A stretch of DNA of 64,000 bases from Antitrichia curtipendula (taxonomy: Eukaryota > Streptophyta > Bryopsida > Hypnales > Leucodontaceae): the NCBI GenBank assembly GCA_951230915.1, contig OX579641.1, positions 2,356,001-2,420,000 on the forward strand. The letters are read 5' to 3'. Within the stretch, counting starts at the first letter, position 1; every line of letters begins with the position of its first letter. Below, one piece after another: positions 35,596 through 48,500 of the stretch. Below the pieces are notes generated by a model. The model did not search any database. It was given only the letters and a program-made list of their open reading frames with translations, and was not told the DNA's origin. The position numbers and the translations under genes are program-made.

Positions 35596-35745
35596 CCCCC
35601 TTAAAGTGTACAAAAATGGGGGTAATGGGGGGCATAAAGATTTGCCCCCCCCCCATTCCGTGCACTAGTGTAAGGGGGGGGTAAAGGGGGGGGGGAATCC
35701 TTCCCAGTTTTGCAGGGGGTAACCCCCTGAAAGTTCCCAATGCAC
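35596..35745. repeat. G/C homopolymer-rich repeat
   Basis: Several runs of 7-10 C or G, some split by TTAAAG, TAA or AAA, ending in a GGGGGTAACCCCC palindrome and CTGAAAGTTCCC. Related to the GC-rich block at 19333-19560. The run lengths are easily miscounted in sequencing. It could form G-quadruplexes. Confidence 0.6.
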
Positions 35746-36250
35746 TGATTTCAAGCCTCACTGCCTGTCACTCACTTTGCTGCCATTTTGCAACTAGATA
35801 TGTACCAAATTTTTTATATTTAGTTTCCAAAGATGAATTATATGTCTTCTTTACTTCACAAAATTTTCAGATCTTTTTGTGAAAAACTGATTTTTTGAGA
35901 ATTTTTGAAGTAGAAGTGAAGAAAAATCACATCAACTAGAAAATTATTTCAAAAAATCTGAAAATTTCACCATGTGTGTATATTTACAATGACAAATATC
36001 ATAGTGTAAACTCAATTTTCATGTCATTCTATAATTAGAATTTAGTAGACAATGTAAATACATCCAAAGTTCAAATTGCAATAAAATATTCAGTATTAGG
36101 AATTTTTCCAAAATCCAAATTGGAATAGAAACTAGAGTAGATGACCTTTGTTTTGTTAGTTGGGCTCAAACTCAAAAAGTATCATTTTTGTGAAGAAATT
36201 TCAGATTTAGAGCAAAGAACAACTTCCCAAAATACACTAAAATAGCATAT

Positions 36251-37742
36251 AAAGGGTTGTCTTCCCAGACATCGCAACACGCGACGTCCAATAGTGCCTC
36301 CGCGACGTCCAACAAAGTCAATTTGATCGTTGACTTTTCCAAAAAAATTCTTCAATTGCCCGGCCACTTGGATGCCATGTGGCGGCTTGTAGCACATTCA
36401 CGGGTGATCGAAGGTAGGGGCGACCACAAGTAGGGGCAAGCGTGGGTAGGGGCGATTGCGTCTAGGCGACCGCGGGAACGTCATGAACCCACAGTCGTCC
36501 TTTTTTTTCTTCCAAATTTCGTAGCCGGAAATAAAATCTTTGGTCATAAATCACCACACAAAGAGATTAATTTGGCTACTACATGGATGGCAGTAACAAC
36601 TCATATGCTTTAAATGACAAATTAACTCCATTACTAATTTAATATCCAATGTTGAGGAATCTAACTACTTAAGTGGGTGAGTGCAAGAAACACTTGTCCT
36701 ATTTCTTGTCCCCTTGCTCTTGGACAAGTGGATTTTGGCTGTAACTTTTGCATCGTATGTCCGTTTTCTATGAAATTTGAAGTGAAGGTACACATAAAAG
36801 TTTCAGAAATTCAGTATTTTTTTTCCAATTTTTCAAAATTTATTTACTATTTTTAAACTGCCCCCGATTGGATGTCTACCTTGGCCATTTTAGGGGTTTT
36901 GAGTCCTATTTTTGATCCAAAAATAAGAATTTGATAGTGAAAATTGGGAGACAAGGAGTTATACTAAAGTTACACAAGACTATGAAGAGATTTTCTAAAA
37001 ATAGTAAAGTATCCACCTTCCACATGTGCTCAAAGTGCACTACCTATGTACACGTGCAAAGAACACAATTTTTATTTTCCAAAAATAAAAAATAGTGAAA
37101 AAAGAGAACCTACAAATAAGAAAAAATGGCTATTTTTTTTTGAATTATTTGAATTATTTTACTATTTTCTAAAAATAAACTCAAAAGTATCTATTTTCTT
37201 TTATTTTCCTAGGCCTCTTTTTTTGTGCATAAATTTTAGAGATAAATTTTTCTAAACTTCAATTTTCACATGTATACTTTTTTGAATGCTTTACAAATTA
37301 TCCATATTTTATTTTATTTAAAAAAAAAATTATTGCAAAAGGTCATAGTACTCCAGTACTACGGCCATTTTGGCCAGAAAACGACAGGTGTTTCTTGCAA
37401 CTACCCAAGTACAACAAGTCAAGTAGGGGCGACCGTGGGAACGTTGTGAACCCGCAGTCACATTTCCCCCCCCCCCCCGTGATTGCTCACAAATTTTGGA
37501 CCCGCGGTCGCCCCCTAAACCTGAAGTCGCCCTAATCTTCGTACCTGCGGTCGCCCTACTTAGACCCGCATGTGCCCCAACCCAAAGTTTCCGTTAATGA
37601 CATGGTTCTCTCTTTCCACGTCGCTCTTGATAACTAGCTACATAAGACAAATTCAGGCAGCCTGGTGTCTTATAAGACACGCGACATTAGACGTCCAACA
37701 CGTCACCAATACCCCGGGACATGTCCGACAAGACAACCCTTT
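36251..37742. mobile_element. Family F inverted-repeat element with a nested family C copy
   Basis: Ends AAAGGGTTGTCTTCCCAGAC and GTCCGACAAGACAACCCTTT. The sub-terminal CACGCGACGTCCAA (left) and CACGCGACATTAGACGTCCAA-like text (right) occur in the same orientation, so the interior is not a simple foldback. GC-rich direct repeats (GGGAACGTCATGAACCCACA at about 36475 and GGGAACGTTGTGAACCCGCA at about 37437) lie on either side of the nested element. Confidence 0.6.
36675..37406 (-). mobile_element. Family C inverted-repeat element, 732 bp, reversed
   Basis: Ends GGGTGAGTGCAAGAAACAC and GTGTTTCTTGCAACTACCC. AAGT stands directly outside both ends (36671-36674, 37407-37410). It is a near-copy of 15760-16490 in opposite orientation, and is likewise nested in another inverted-repeat element. 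Confidence 0.8.
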
Positions 37743-39403
37743 GGAGCATATTGTGTGATCCATTTTTTCACTAAATACAAACTTAATTGGAAACTCTTCA
37801 TAACTCAACATGAAAGGTCAACAAGGAAAACATGGATGAAAAAATGCTTCAAATAGCTTTATAGCTCATTGAATTGTCATCCAAGCATCACATAATGGTG
37901 GCATTCCACGGTTAATTTTGATGCCAAAGTACTTAGAACATCGCTATCCATTCATTGGAAAGCTCTTTGGTCCAAGCTTGAGTTTAGCTGAGTAAAAAAA
38001 GTAGGCCACTCCAGACCCAAGCAGGGACAAAAAGAGCCCGGTCACGATACAAATGGGTCTAGAAATTATGGGGCCCCGTCCCTACCATGCAAGTTGACTC
38101 ATGCTAGATCTTGCTTCTTTTGTTGGTTTGTGAGTCATTCTTTATTTTTTTTTAATCAAATAGTATTTTAGTTGGCTGTTGATTTGACAATTCCTTAATG
38201 CATGAGTTTGTCTTGTTTTGGCATGTTTGCTTCATGTGAATGAATGGAGGATAGAAGCAATCCAAGAGCTACTAGGCATGGGCCAAACCATTTTTCCAAC
38301 CTTGTTTGAGGGGAGTGGGTGGCGATGCTCTTAGTGTTATTGCTTGTGTATATATGTTGCATTAACTAATATAGGTGGTTTGAATGGATAAGGTAACTTC
38401 ACCTACCTTAAATGCATCCATCAAAATAAGAAATTGAGCATAAGTTAGCTTCTATTAATGAATAGACAAATTTCTGGTTGGATCTTGTTGGAAGTCTAAT
38501 GAGTACATAACAATAGCCTTTAGAAAGTGTATTTTTTCATCTTGAGAGTCCTCATCCATGAAATTCATCCACATTATATTATAGAGAATAAAGTAAGCTA
38601 CATAATTGGTATGGTGGCAAAACATTTATGGTGTGCCATATTTTTTTGCTAAATTTAGAATAAGACACCCGAATCTACAACTAAATGTAAAGATGATTTG
38701 CCAAAAATTAAAAGAATTCATTGAGTCAAATACCAATTTTTCATTTGACCTTTTGTCATCAATAATTTTTTATGACAAATGAAGGGATTGCTTTATTGGC
38801 ATTTCCTAGGAATGAAAGGTTGAAAGGTTGTTTTTATAATAAAATCTATTGTTAAGGCCATATTCGTTAAAATGAGACAATTTGCAATTTTGTATTATCT
38901 TTGACTGTATACTTAGATGATAATAGGTGTTTGATATTAAATTTTTTTAGAGAATTGAGTCTTTAATATGTTAATACATTCACAAAACTTTGATTTTATA
39001 ACGGTTGATATATTCATAAATTTTAGATTTGTTAAAATAGAAGTCTTGAATAATAGGGCTGAAGTCTCAAAATGTCCAATTTGTCTCAATTTAATGAATA
39101 TGGCCATTGTTTGTCATGAATACTCAAAGAGGATGGGATAATTTAAAGAAAAGAACTTGATTGCTCATTGTTAAAATATGGGAGTTGTATTCAAAGTACA
39201 AAATTTAGACCTAATTTAGTGATTTTGGCATAGTAAAAAAATATTTTTTCAAGAATTCTAAATTAAGAATAGTTGAGAAATCAAGTTGATTTTCATCTCT
39301 AGAACCCCGTTTTTGATTTTAAGCCTCCAAAAAATATTTATGGACAAAATGCAAAGAAGATGTGTGAAAATTTGAAAGAAAATGTTCCTTTCGAAACCCA
39401 CTC
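37743..39403. other. AT-rich gene-free stretch
   Basis: No gene, repeat end or RNA recognised. 37980-38100 is slightly GC-richer without a frame. Confidence 0.4.
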
Positions 39404-40580
39404 GGGTGATTGCAAGAAAGACTGGTACTAAGGTAAACCAGACTATTCCCGTCATCTTCCTATTTCTGACATCTTACTTTTGGCCCCATTACCACCCTGA
39501 AACTCATCTAAGTCCATCTATTTTTTTGACAAAATCAGTTCATTAATTTCAGCTTGAGTAACGTGTCTATCATTGATTGGTGGATATCCAAGTACTCATA
39601 GATACAATCTATGGCGGTAATGGGTTGTTGATCTGACTTTTATAAATTAATCCATGGGCGGATTTGTAATTTCAGGGCAGTCAACTTCAACAATTCATAG
39701 AAATTTCAATTTTCATCAGAAAATTATAATTCCACTTGGGTTTGATTCGTGAAACATGCATACACCTTTGAAAAATAGGTGACCCCATTGAAGTTGATTC
39801 CAACATAGTCAGATCGCGAATCAGGGTGGTAATAGGCTTGTCTACTTTATTTTGTGTGACAATGAAAGTAATTCTCTTGTTATCCGCTATAACTTTTGAA
39901 GCATAAATCCAATTAAACTTGAAATTTTTATTGGAGATGGCTAACTTGATAGTATTTAGATCCCTTTTAAAAAATATATATATATAATCATTTTATACTT
40001 CAATTTCAATGTAGTTAATTTGTCACACTTTGCGGTTTAGGCTTTTTTAGTGTTAGGGAGTATCCAAAATTAATACTCTAGGGCTGGAATTTATGTGTTC
40101 TATTCCATAGTAGAAAGTCATGTTTCTACCAAAGGGAGTTTCAAAATGTTTTTTTTTATGTCCTTCACATGTGTGTTAATAGGGTTCCCTTGCATGCGCA
40201 TTTTTGGTGAAATCTCTTCACCAAAAGAATAATCTCTTCATCATAAAGTTTTGGTGAAATCTCTTCATCATAAAGTTCTTCCAAATTTCCAACTTTTAAT
40301 TTTTTTTGAACTTATTTTTTTTATTTTTTACAAATTAAAATGTGAAAGTACCTATTTTCCTGAAATTTTGCTAATTCATGAGACTTTTTTAGTTCTCCTT
40401 CTTAGAGATTGTTTCTATGCTTTTCTTTCTTAGGGTACCTACTTCTTAAAGGTGTGTATACTAAAAATATTTTTCACATTTAAAAAATTTTAATTTTCTA
40501 ATTATACAATACTCCCGAAAGAAAAAATGAATACTATGGAAAACTCTACAAAACCCCAATCGGTCTTTCTTGCAACTACC
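39404..40580. mobile_element. Family C-type element with a different interior, 1,177 bp
   Basis: The ends GGGTGATTGCAAGAAAGAC and GTCTTTCTTGCAACTACC belong to the family C type, but the interior is unlike the 731-bp copies. Flanks ACTC and TCTC could be a decayed 4-bp duplication. No transposase frame is visible. Confidence 0.55.
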
Positions 40581-40916
40581 TTCTCTAAAATTTGTCTATA
40601 ACTTTTGATTGGAGGCTCTAAATTTCAAATATATTACTTGGAGATGAAATTTAGCTTAATTTTCCAAATTTTCTTAGCTCAAAGTTTAGTTTTAAAAAAA
40701 AAAATTCTACTATGCCTAAATGAGGCCTAAAATTTTACTTTGAACACAATTCTTATTTTTGTCTTTACTATAAGCAGTGGAATTCCTACTAATCCTAATT
40801 TACATATCCTTCACGGGTTGTTTTACCACCAAAATTTTTATTTTAATATTTTAATTAATGCTCAACACCACAACATTGAAGTTGCTATCCAAGTACAGTA
40901 CTCACTGGTCTCTTGT

Positions 40917-42000
40917 TTATCCCCTAAAGTCCTATTGTCCCCTCAAGGGACAAAATGGATTTTGGATAGGTTTCCGTAGTCTCAATATTTTTATTGATTT
41001 TTTAAATTTTTTTATGTAGATAGAAAAACACATTAGCTTTTTAAAAATATTTTTTGTTTCAATCAATGCTTGGGAGCAAACAATATGGCACAAAAAGCCC
41101 AAATTTTAGTTCGGCAGGTAGAAAGAAAGCTCAAAAAAACTTAAAATAAACAATTTTTTTTCTTCTTATAGATTGTATTTTTATCTACATGAGAAGCTTT
41201 GCTTCATTCCATTTGGATTTTTTGTGCAAAAGTTACAAACAATCTTATTTTCATATTCATTTTTTGGACACTAGATGAACCAATGAATAAACTATGAATT
41301 TTCAAATAGGTGCAAATTTCTATGAATAAAAAGAATACATTTTAGACAAGAATATGTAGGGGCAGATTTAGAAAGTGTTTGCAATTAGATTTCTTTACCT
41401 TACATATTTTTTTAGTATCGAAAATATCATCATCAGTCAATTATGTTAACTTTTTCATGATTGCAACCAAAATGGACTGAGTGGGAGCACTTCGAGTTTT
41501 TTTTCCAAAAGAGTGGATTGTACAATTTAAAGTGACCAAATTTGAAAAATCAGTTAGTTGAAACTTTGAGACAACAAAGTGTAGAAGTTCATGAGTTTTG
41601 TTTTTCAAGCAATTTGCATGATTCCTTTAAAACTCAATTTCACAATTAAAAAAAAATGTTTCACATTGTTTATGTTGCTTATGGGAACAATCTCACCAAT
41701 GGGATTAGTATGTTCCAATTTCAGCTTAAAACTATTACCAATTTAGTTTTTACCTACTTCTATTTAATAATTATATAATGAATGAAAATAAAATGTTTTT
41801 AAATTTGAAGTTAAGGATCTTTTTAATTTTTAAAAACACTCAATTCCTTAACATTAAATTCTTTTAAATTGAAACATGTACTCGTACAAGGATTGTTAGT
41901 TAAGAACTTCCATAGGCCTATAGTCTAGTCACTTTAAACAATAGAAAATAGGAAAGTTCTGTACTTCAAAATAGAAATGGCAATATAAGTGCTTTTTTGA
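40917..42000 (+). repeat. Degenerate family A copy
   Basis: Begins TTATCCCCTAAAGTCCTATT with GTCCCCTCAAGGGAC, and continues with the family's GCTTTGCTTCATTCCATTTG block. The right end decays into AATGGCAATATAAGTGCTTT near 41980. It overlaps the presumed downstream flank of the myosin gene. 42001-42545 holds no recognised gene and probably includes the myosin 3' UTR. Confidence 0.45.
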
Positions 42001-42545
42001 CAAAAACAACAAGGACACCCAAATTGAAGATGCTAATTGTTGAATTATCAATCCATATTTGGTATTTGCCACAATTAACAGTTTCCACTTCCCTTTCTGT
42101 TACACAACTCTATTTTCTGGAGGAGCCAACATGGTATCCCAAGAAATGTAAAAGCAGAGCACCACAAGAGTTGCCCCGTGCGTATCAATAAAATTTACAA
42201 TGCATGGTAATATATTGATCTGGAAAAAAGGGATCAATGGGTGACAATTACAGAGACCAATTTTGGTTGTAATATACTGCAGACTCACTGAAAGAATCAA
42301 AATATGGCAAACTCTCGGCAACGGGAACGCAAAATATAGCTCACCCAGCACATTAATTTTCTATAACTGTCGAGTAACCCCAGCGTTGAGCAAATAACTG
42401 CTACATGGCAACTGGGTATGAGCTATCAGGGTAGAAATTACAGGTGGTGGACAATGACGGTCCATGCAGCATATTCTGTAACACATTTTCAAACTAACTA
42501 CAATCTTTAATCAGTAATTTGAGACCTACTGAAGATACAAATAGA

Positions 42546-45500
42546 CTAAGGATCAGGATGAGGCATTAAAAAGTGGAAGGCGGGATTGTCCTTCAACAAG
42601 GGTGGTGGTTCAACTTCAGCCATGTCAACCTCAGGCATTGACTTTGATATGTCGTCTACAGAGAATGGAATACTGCAGCACGCCACAAGTAACATTTTAG
42701 TAGTAGCTCGTATTTGGACAGACAAGTTATCTCATGATACAAAAGCAATGGTAGGAAAGATACGAATCAAACAAAGATATCACTATGCAAAACTATGGAA
42801 TAGTTTGGGGTTTCAGTCATACCTAGAGTCGTCATCCAGCAAGAATGAGTTGCTAACAGCGCTGTTTGAATCCTCTGTCATTAGAACTCTCATGTTTGCA
42901 ATCACCTGTAATGATACACAAGCCAAAGACAAGAATAAATGCACAGACCCTTGGTACGACAGTGCAGGGAGATAACGAACTGAGTGCTGATAAAATGAAC
43001 CAACAATTGTTACAATAGAGCATGGATAAATCAATGATCCTTACCTCTGGTGAGACGCTATGGGTGCCATACTTGTCATCCCAGTACATAGTACTAATAC
43101 GATAAAGCTGTTGGACACTCAACACCTGACCAGACAGAGATGATCGTCATCAGTAGCCGTGCACAATTGCCTACTCTAGAATAACGCATGGAAATTCTGA
43201 AAACGTTCAGAAAAGAAGCCACTGAGAATCACTTCACACTAATTCAACAGCTCAGCATATCGGAATCACATACCGGGCAGAGATCGTGAGTAATCTCATC
43301 AAGTGACTTCTTTGGTTTTTGATGAATAACCTGCAAAATCACATTTTCAGTAGTGAGAACTGCTGTCTAAACAATCAAAGAAAATTAAAAACCGCTACCA
43401 CGCAAGGATAGAATTGAATATGTACCTTGGAAGCGATAAAAATGATTACCAACGAACTCGGTCAAAAACATCAAAAAATTCCAAAATTATCCAGTAAGCT
43501 TGATTAAATCTGAAAACATGGACCGTTTCAAAACGACAGTACTGTTATTATGAATGCTTTACTGAAATTGAGGCATGCGCAACACCTGGTAGAGGACAGA
43601 GAATACATACCAAAAACCCAACTGCTTGTCGTATATACTTGAGCTCATCCCATGATGCTCCAGCATACTGCAAAAAATCACATATCCTGTAAGCCAAACT
43701 GCAGATATAACAAGACGAAGGACCAACTGTCCATAAATCAATTGGAAAAGTCTAAAACTAATCAAAAGCCCGTATCATTGATAACAAGGCAGCAGTGCAC
43801 GAGACAATAATGTATGAACCTCATCTCCAGCTTCATAAATCCAGTGTTCAAGTTCTGCAAGCCCAGCTTTCACGTACTCTCCGTTGCTAAATGAGCAACA
43901 TTCGCGTCGGAGGAGTAAACTGCAATGAAATACGTGCACACCGTCTCAAATAAAGCTCATATTGTCACAATAAACTTCACGATGGAAGTAATATTCGAAC
44001 TCCGTAAAACACACATAGGAGTATATATGAAGTTCGTGATGTGTACAGAATGTCGCAGTTGCACCCAATGTGCTTCAATTCGGGAAGCACAAAGAGAAAT
44101 GACCACGAGAACAGGAGGAAAATATAGGGCTGAGTGCGAGAAGGATCGAGGACCAAGGAACCAATGGCATTCGGAGATAAATTGAAGAAGCAAATAGTCC
44201 ACTTCAGTGTGCTATCACAAATTCATGTGCTGACCTGTTGAATAGCTGTACGTTGATGAACGAGAAAATTTGGGTGAAGAGCTTGCGAACAAGGAATGGA
44301 GGGACCTGGATACAGCACATAAGAAATTAGACATGGCTAATGCTTTGCCAAATAATGCATCGTATTCAGAATCCTGTTGTACTTGTGCCGTAACAAAAAA
44401 GGACCAAAGAAAACTGCAGATCAGGCGGCTCACATGGTTGGCACGCATAGTGCTTAGCAATGAACTAAGGCTGGAGATGATCGTGTGCCAGTGGCTGCTG
44501 AGTGTCTGCTGTGCAGTAACACTTGAGCTTGGAGACCTTGACACTTTACCTAGACTAGCCCTTGATGTCCTTGGCGCCTGAAAAAAAATTCAAAAATGTT
44601 CCATGAGCACGAAGCAAAGTGGCCAAACCAAAAGTACTGAATCAGTGCACAAACTATAGCACTGTTTACTACACAACAGGAATCACTGAATGGATTAAAC
44701 TAATACCAGTATACTCTGGATGAAAGAGCATCAGACCTGGATACAGAGTCCCAGCAGGGGTGAAATCTCCTTCTTCAAGTTGTCCCGGACCATGCCATAA
44801 ATCTTCTCTACGTATGCAGTGAGCTGCTGCTTGAATAGCAGAGCAGGATACTTGGCCTCTACCTGTCGGGACATATCTAACCCGCCCATGATGCCTCCAT
44901 TTCCAAACGAGACGGCACCAGGAGCAGGAGATGTTCGGAACCCCTGATAACCCTTCATGAAATCAGAAATCTTAAGATACAACTTCTTTGCGATCGGATT
45001 AAACCTGCTAGATCATCCCTTCGAAGTCAAATCCTGACGCAGTCAAAAGAAATATTTTATGTCACTTAACTATCACTTACCTGAGTCATTCTCCCAAAAA
45101 GCGTCACAGAATTAGAACGTCGCCTTTGAGGAGCACCCCCGGCAGCTCCACTAGCTTTAAGTGTCCGTTGTAGAAGGAATAGTAACGTAGAGGTGTTGGA
45201 CAACCAGTAGGCGAGCACGTCATTGTTATCTTGACTCTGCAGGTAAACAAGTTCTTCACTTAAAACCTGCTAAGTGATGTTTATTTGAATAAGGGTTGAA
45301 GTACACAATTTTGGAAGGAATGATAATTTTTCATGCAATCGATAAAAGACGATGACAGCAAAGTCGATCGCCATCCAAGAAAACCTCAAAGATGTGTAAA
45401 ACATGCTATAAAAGATGAATCAAATGCACAGTTGACTTCCGTAAGAACTCCTAAAGATGCTAGAGAACTGCGCTGAGAAACATCATCGTGAGAATTTTGC

Positions 45501-48500
45501 TTACTTCAATAGCAGTGCCAATTGTTTGAATGATTCGGTCGAAGACATTAGTCCTCTCAGCCTCAAAAGAGCGCCACTGGAGCAACGATTTATATAGTAT
45601 ACAAGCGGCAATTGGGCGATCGTTGTTGAAGCCAACATCTTGCATGACGCACTGCAGCAAAGAATCTTGATTTTCCTGAAAGTCAATGTTTTCAAAGATG
45701 AATCAGATATAGAGATGAAACAGATATAGAGAACAATTTCTGCAAAACATTCAATTGTAGAATCTTCCGTATTGAACCCTGATCTAGTACCTGTACATGA
45801 CCAGCAGAATATTCTACATAGGGTATCAAACCTCATGAAATCTTAGCTACAAACACCGAACTCCAACTTACCTGCTGTCTGTCGATGAGCAACTTCTGGC
45901 GCCTCTGCTCAGCCTCAGTATGCTCCCTTTCAATTTGTGCCGTGTTTGGCGATTCCTGCAAGAACACGAAACACATCAGATTTATCTCCAAAGATGAGTA
46001 ATGCTAAGCTTAACCTGGTCCTAGATACAAGGCGAAGTAGAAAGCTTCTCACCATCTGTTTCAGGATGCAGAATCATAATCCAATATTTGAGGCAAAATA
46101 TCTTGAAGAAAAAACATGAAGGTCTATGCAACATCACATGCATATATTTTGAGACCTCAAATCGTCAAGGTGGAGAATATACAACACAGAACATGACAAC
46201 CGTGATTTAATAACTCCTCACCGGCACTGAACGGGCTTCTCTGTGGTCATTGTTGGTGAGGTAACCATTGTCGGGAGTCCTCTGAAAGGTAACAAAAATG
46301 GGTAGAATAGACATGTATTAGTAAATTATAAGTGAAACCGAAAATATCTGTAAGTCTGATTAAAGACCCGACGTGGCTGCAGACCTCAATCATGACAAAG
46401 ATTTAGAAATTGAGAACATTTCAGAAACCAGTATGTGCATGTACAGAACATGATATTAACAAAAGACATTGATCAGCATGTGAAACACTATCATCCTAAA
46501 AGGACATCGCACCTGAAACACTGTGCTCTTGAATCGATTCGACAAGCCCTTGGTGGGTGATAACACAAGGGTTTGTTGTCGAAGAACTTGATTTTCAGAC
46601 TCCATGTTCGCCAATTTTTCTTCCAATCTGTGTTTAATAATACAGCGAAATCAGACACCTACAGTGCATGCTAAACTGTATAGCTTCTCGCAGTAAGCAA
46701 GATTCTACAGTGTTGCTGAAGTGAAGAGCAGTCAAAGACAGCAAACATGGCCACAGAGGCAGCCCTGTCTTATAAGTAACTGACCAACCAAATCCAAGAA
46801 TCTCAGCCTTAGAATACAAAACGAACCTTTGGAGAGCTTCTTGTGTTTCAGTGGTTTTTGCTTCTGCCTGCTCGGCTCTTTTGAGTCTCTCCTCACTTTC
46901 ACTCTTAGCTTGTGAAAAGTTCGCTTCAGCTTCTGATGCTCTCGTGTCTAAAGCCTTCAGGAGGGCCTGCAGAAATCGCAAATAAAGACGTCATTCAGTA
47001 AATGTATATGTGAATATACCATAAAAGTTTAACCAGTGTTCATATCCCATAAAAACTCATCCTACATTAGTCGTCGGACAGAAAAGCAATATAGCAAAAT
47101 AGAAGGTTGATTGTGCACGTGATACCTGCAGCTTTTCATTTTCCTTTGTGAGCTTCTCCACTTTAGCATCAAAGATTTCCACAGGAGGCACTTCTTTTAT
47201 GACTTGAGCGGCTTGGCCAAGAGCCAATTTATTGTCTTCAAGCTCCTTTGTAAGCTGCGAATTGGCTTTCTGTGCTTGGGTCAACTGTTCTTGTAATGCT
47301 GCTTGTAACTTCGTAATCTCGTGATTTTTGGCTTCCTCCATATCCGTCTGTATAATAAGCACAATGTGTTATATATCTCATTAGCAAGTATGCCCCAGTA
47401 ATACGCCTGAGTACTCCCTAGCATCCAGCGCCTTCTATACCTCTTCAAAAGAATTTAAGAGTCCCATACACAGAAAATCCTTAACTAAAGAATCATGACT
47501 GCACATACCCGCAGGCGCTTCTCAAGTTGCAGACGCCATGTGAGCTCCTCACATCTCTTCTCCAACTTCGTTTTGGCTTCTTGCAATGCCCCGGTTTCTT
47601 TCGCCGCCTTCACAAACAATAAAAATAAAACGCAATTCAATCTGATGTCTCCTTTGTTGAAGAACAATTACTAAATACAGAAATCAACCAAATCCATTCA
47701 TCTTCCACATGAACTGGAGAATAATTGAGCACCAGCTACATCCCGTCAGACCTCGTGGAATTATGGTATGCGACAGAAAACAACATACATTAAAAAGCTC
47801 TGTCACGCGCAATCCACTATGTCCCGATTACTCGCTAGAATCCTACTTAATTAGTAAGGTTAGGTACTTACCTGTTTAAGTTTCCTGAGTTCAGTTCTGG
47901 CCACCTTGCTCCGCCAAGCACACTGGATTTTGATGGCACTCTTCCGGCACTTTTTGTATTGCGACCGTGCCTTGTATCCACGCCACCGTGCCTGTGCGAA
48001 AACGAAAAGTTCAAGGCTGAATTTCGAGTAAAGTAGACAAGGAATTGAGAAATATGGTTACAAGCATCAATAACCAAAATATTAGTCCCTAAACAATAAA
48101 TGGTATAACAGGCTTAGTAAACAACCCTAAGAACAGACAGTTCCAATACCTGAATAATAGTGGCTGCTTTTGTCTGTCTACGTAATCGATATTCCTTCCG
48201 AGCAGCCATTCCACGGTAACCAGCTTGTATCTTGACAGCAGCATCTTTGATTTCAAGAAACTTCTTTCGGGCAAGCCACATCCGAACGTTCTTCTGAATA
48301 CATATTGCAGCAGCTTCTTGACGCAACCTTGTATATCGCTTACGAGCAAGACTCCCTGCACAGATAAACAACAGGCATAAACAACCGAAACGTGATTTCC
48401 GAACACGAAGAGCAGTTTACAAACACGAAAAAAATTAGAAGCAGCAAATCAAAGCAATTCACACAGGTACAGACAACCATTGCCGTATTAAGACCCATAC

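Noticed and set aside
36241..37752. AGCATAT on both sides of family F as an 8-9-bp target duplication
   Set aside because: The matches do not directly abut the inverted ends (extra bases lie between at the right), so they are not convincing.
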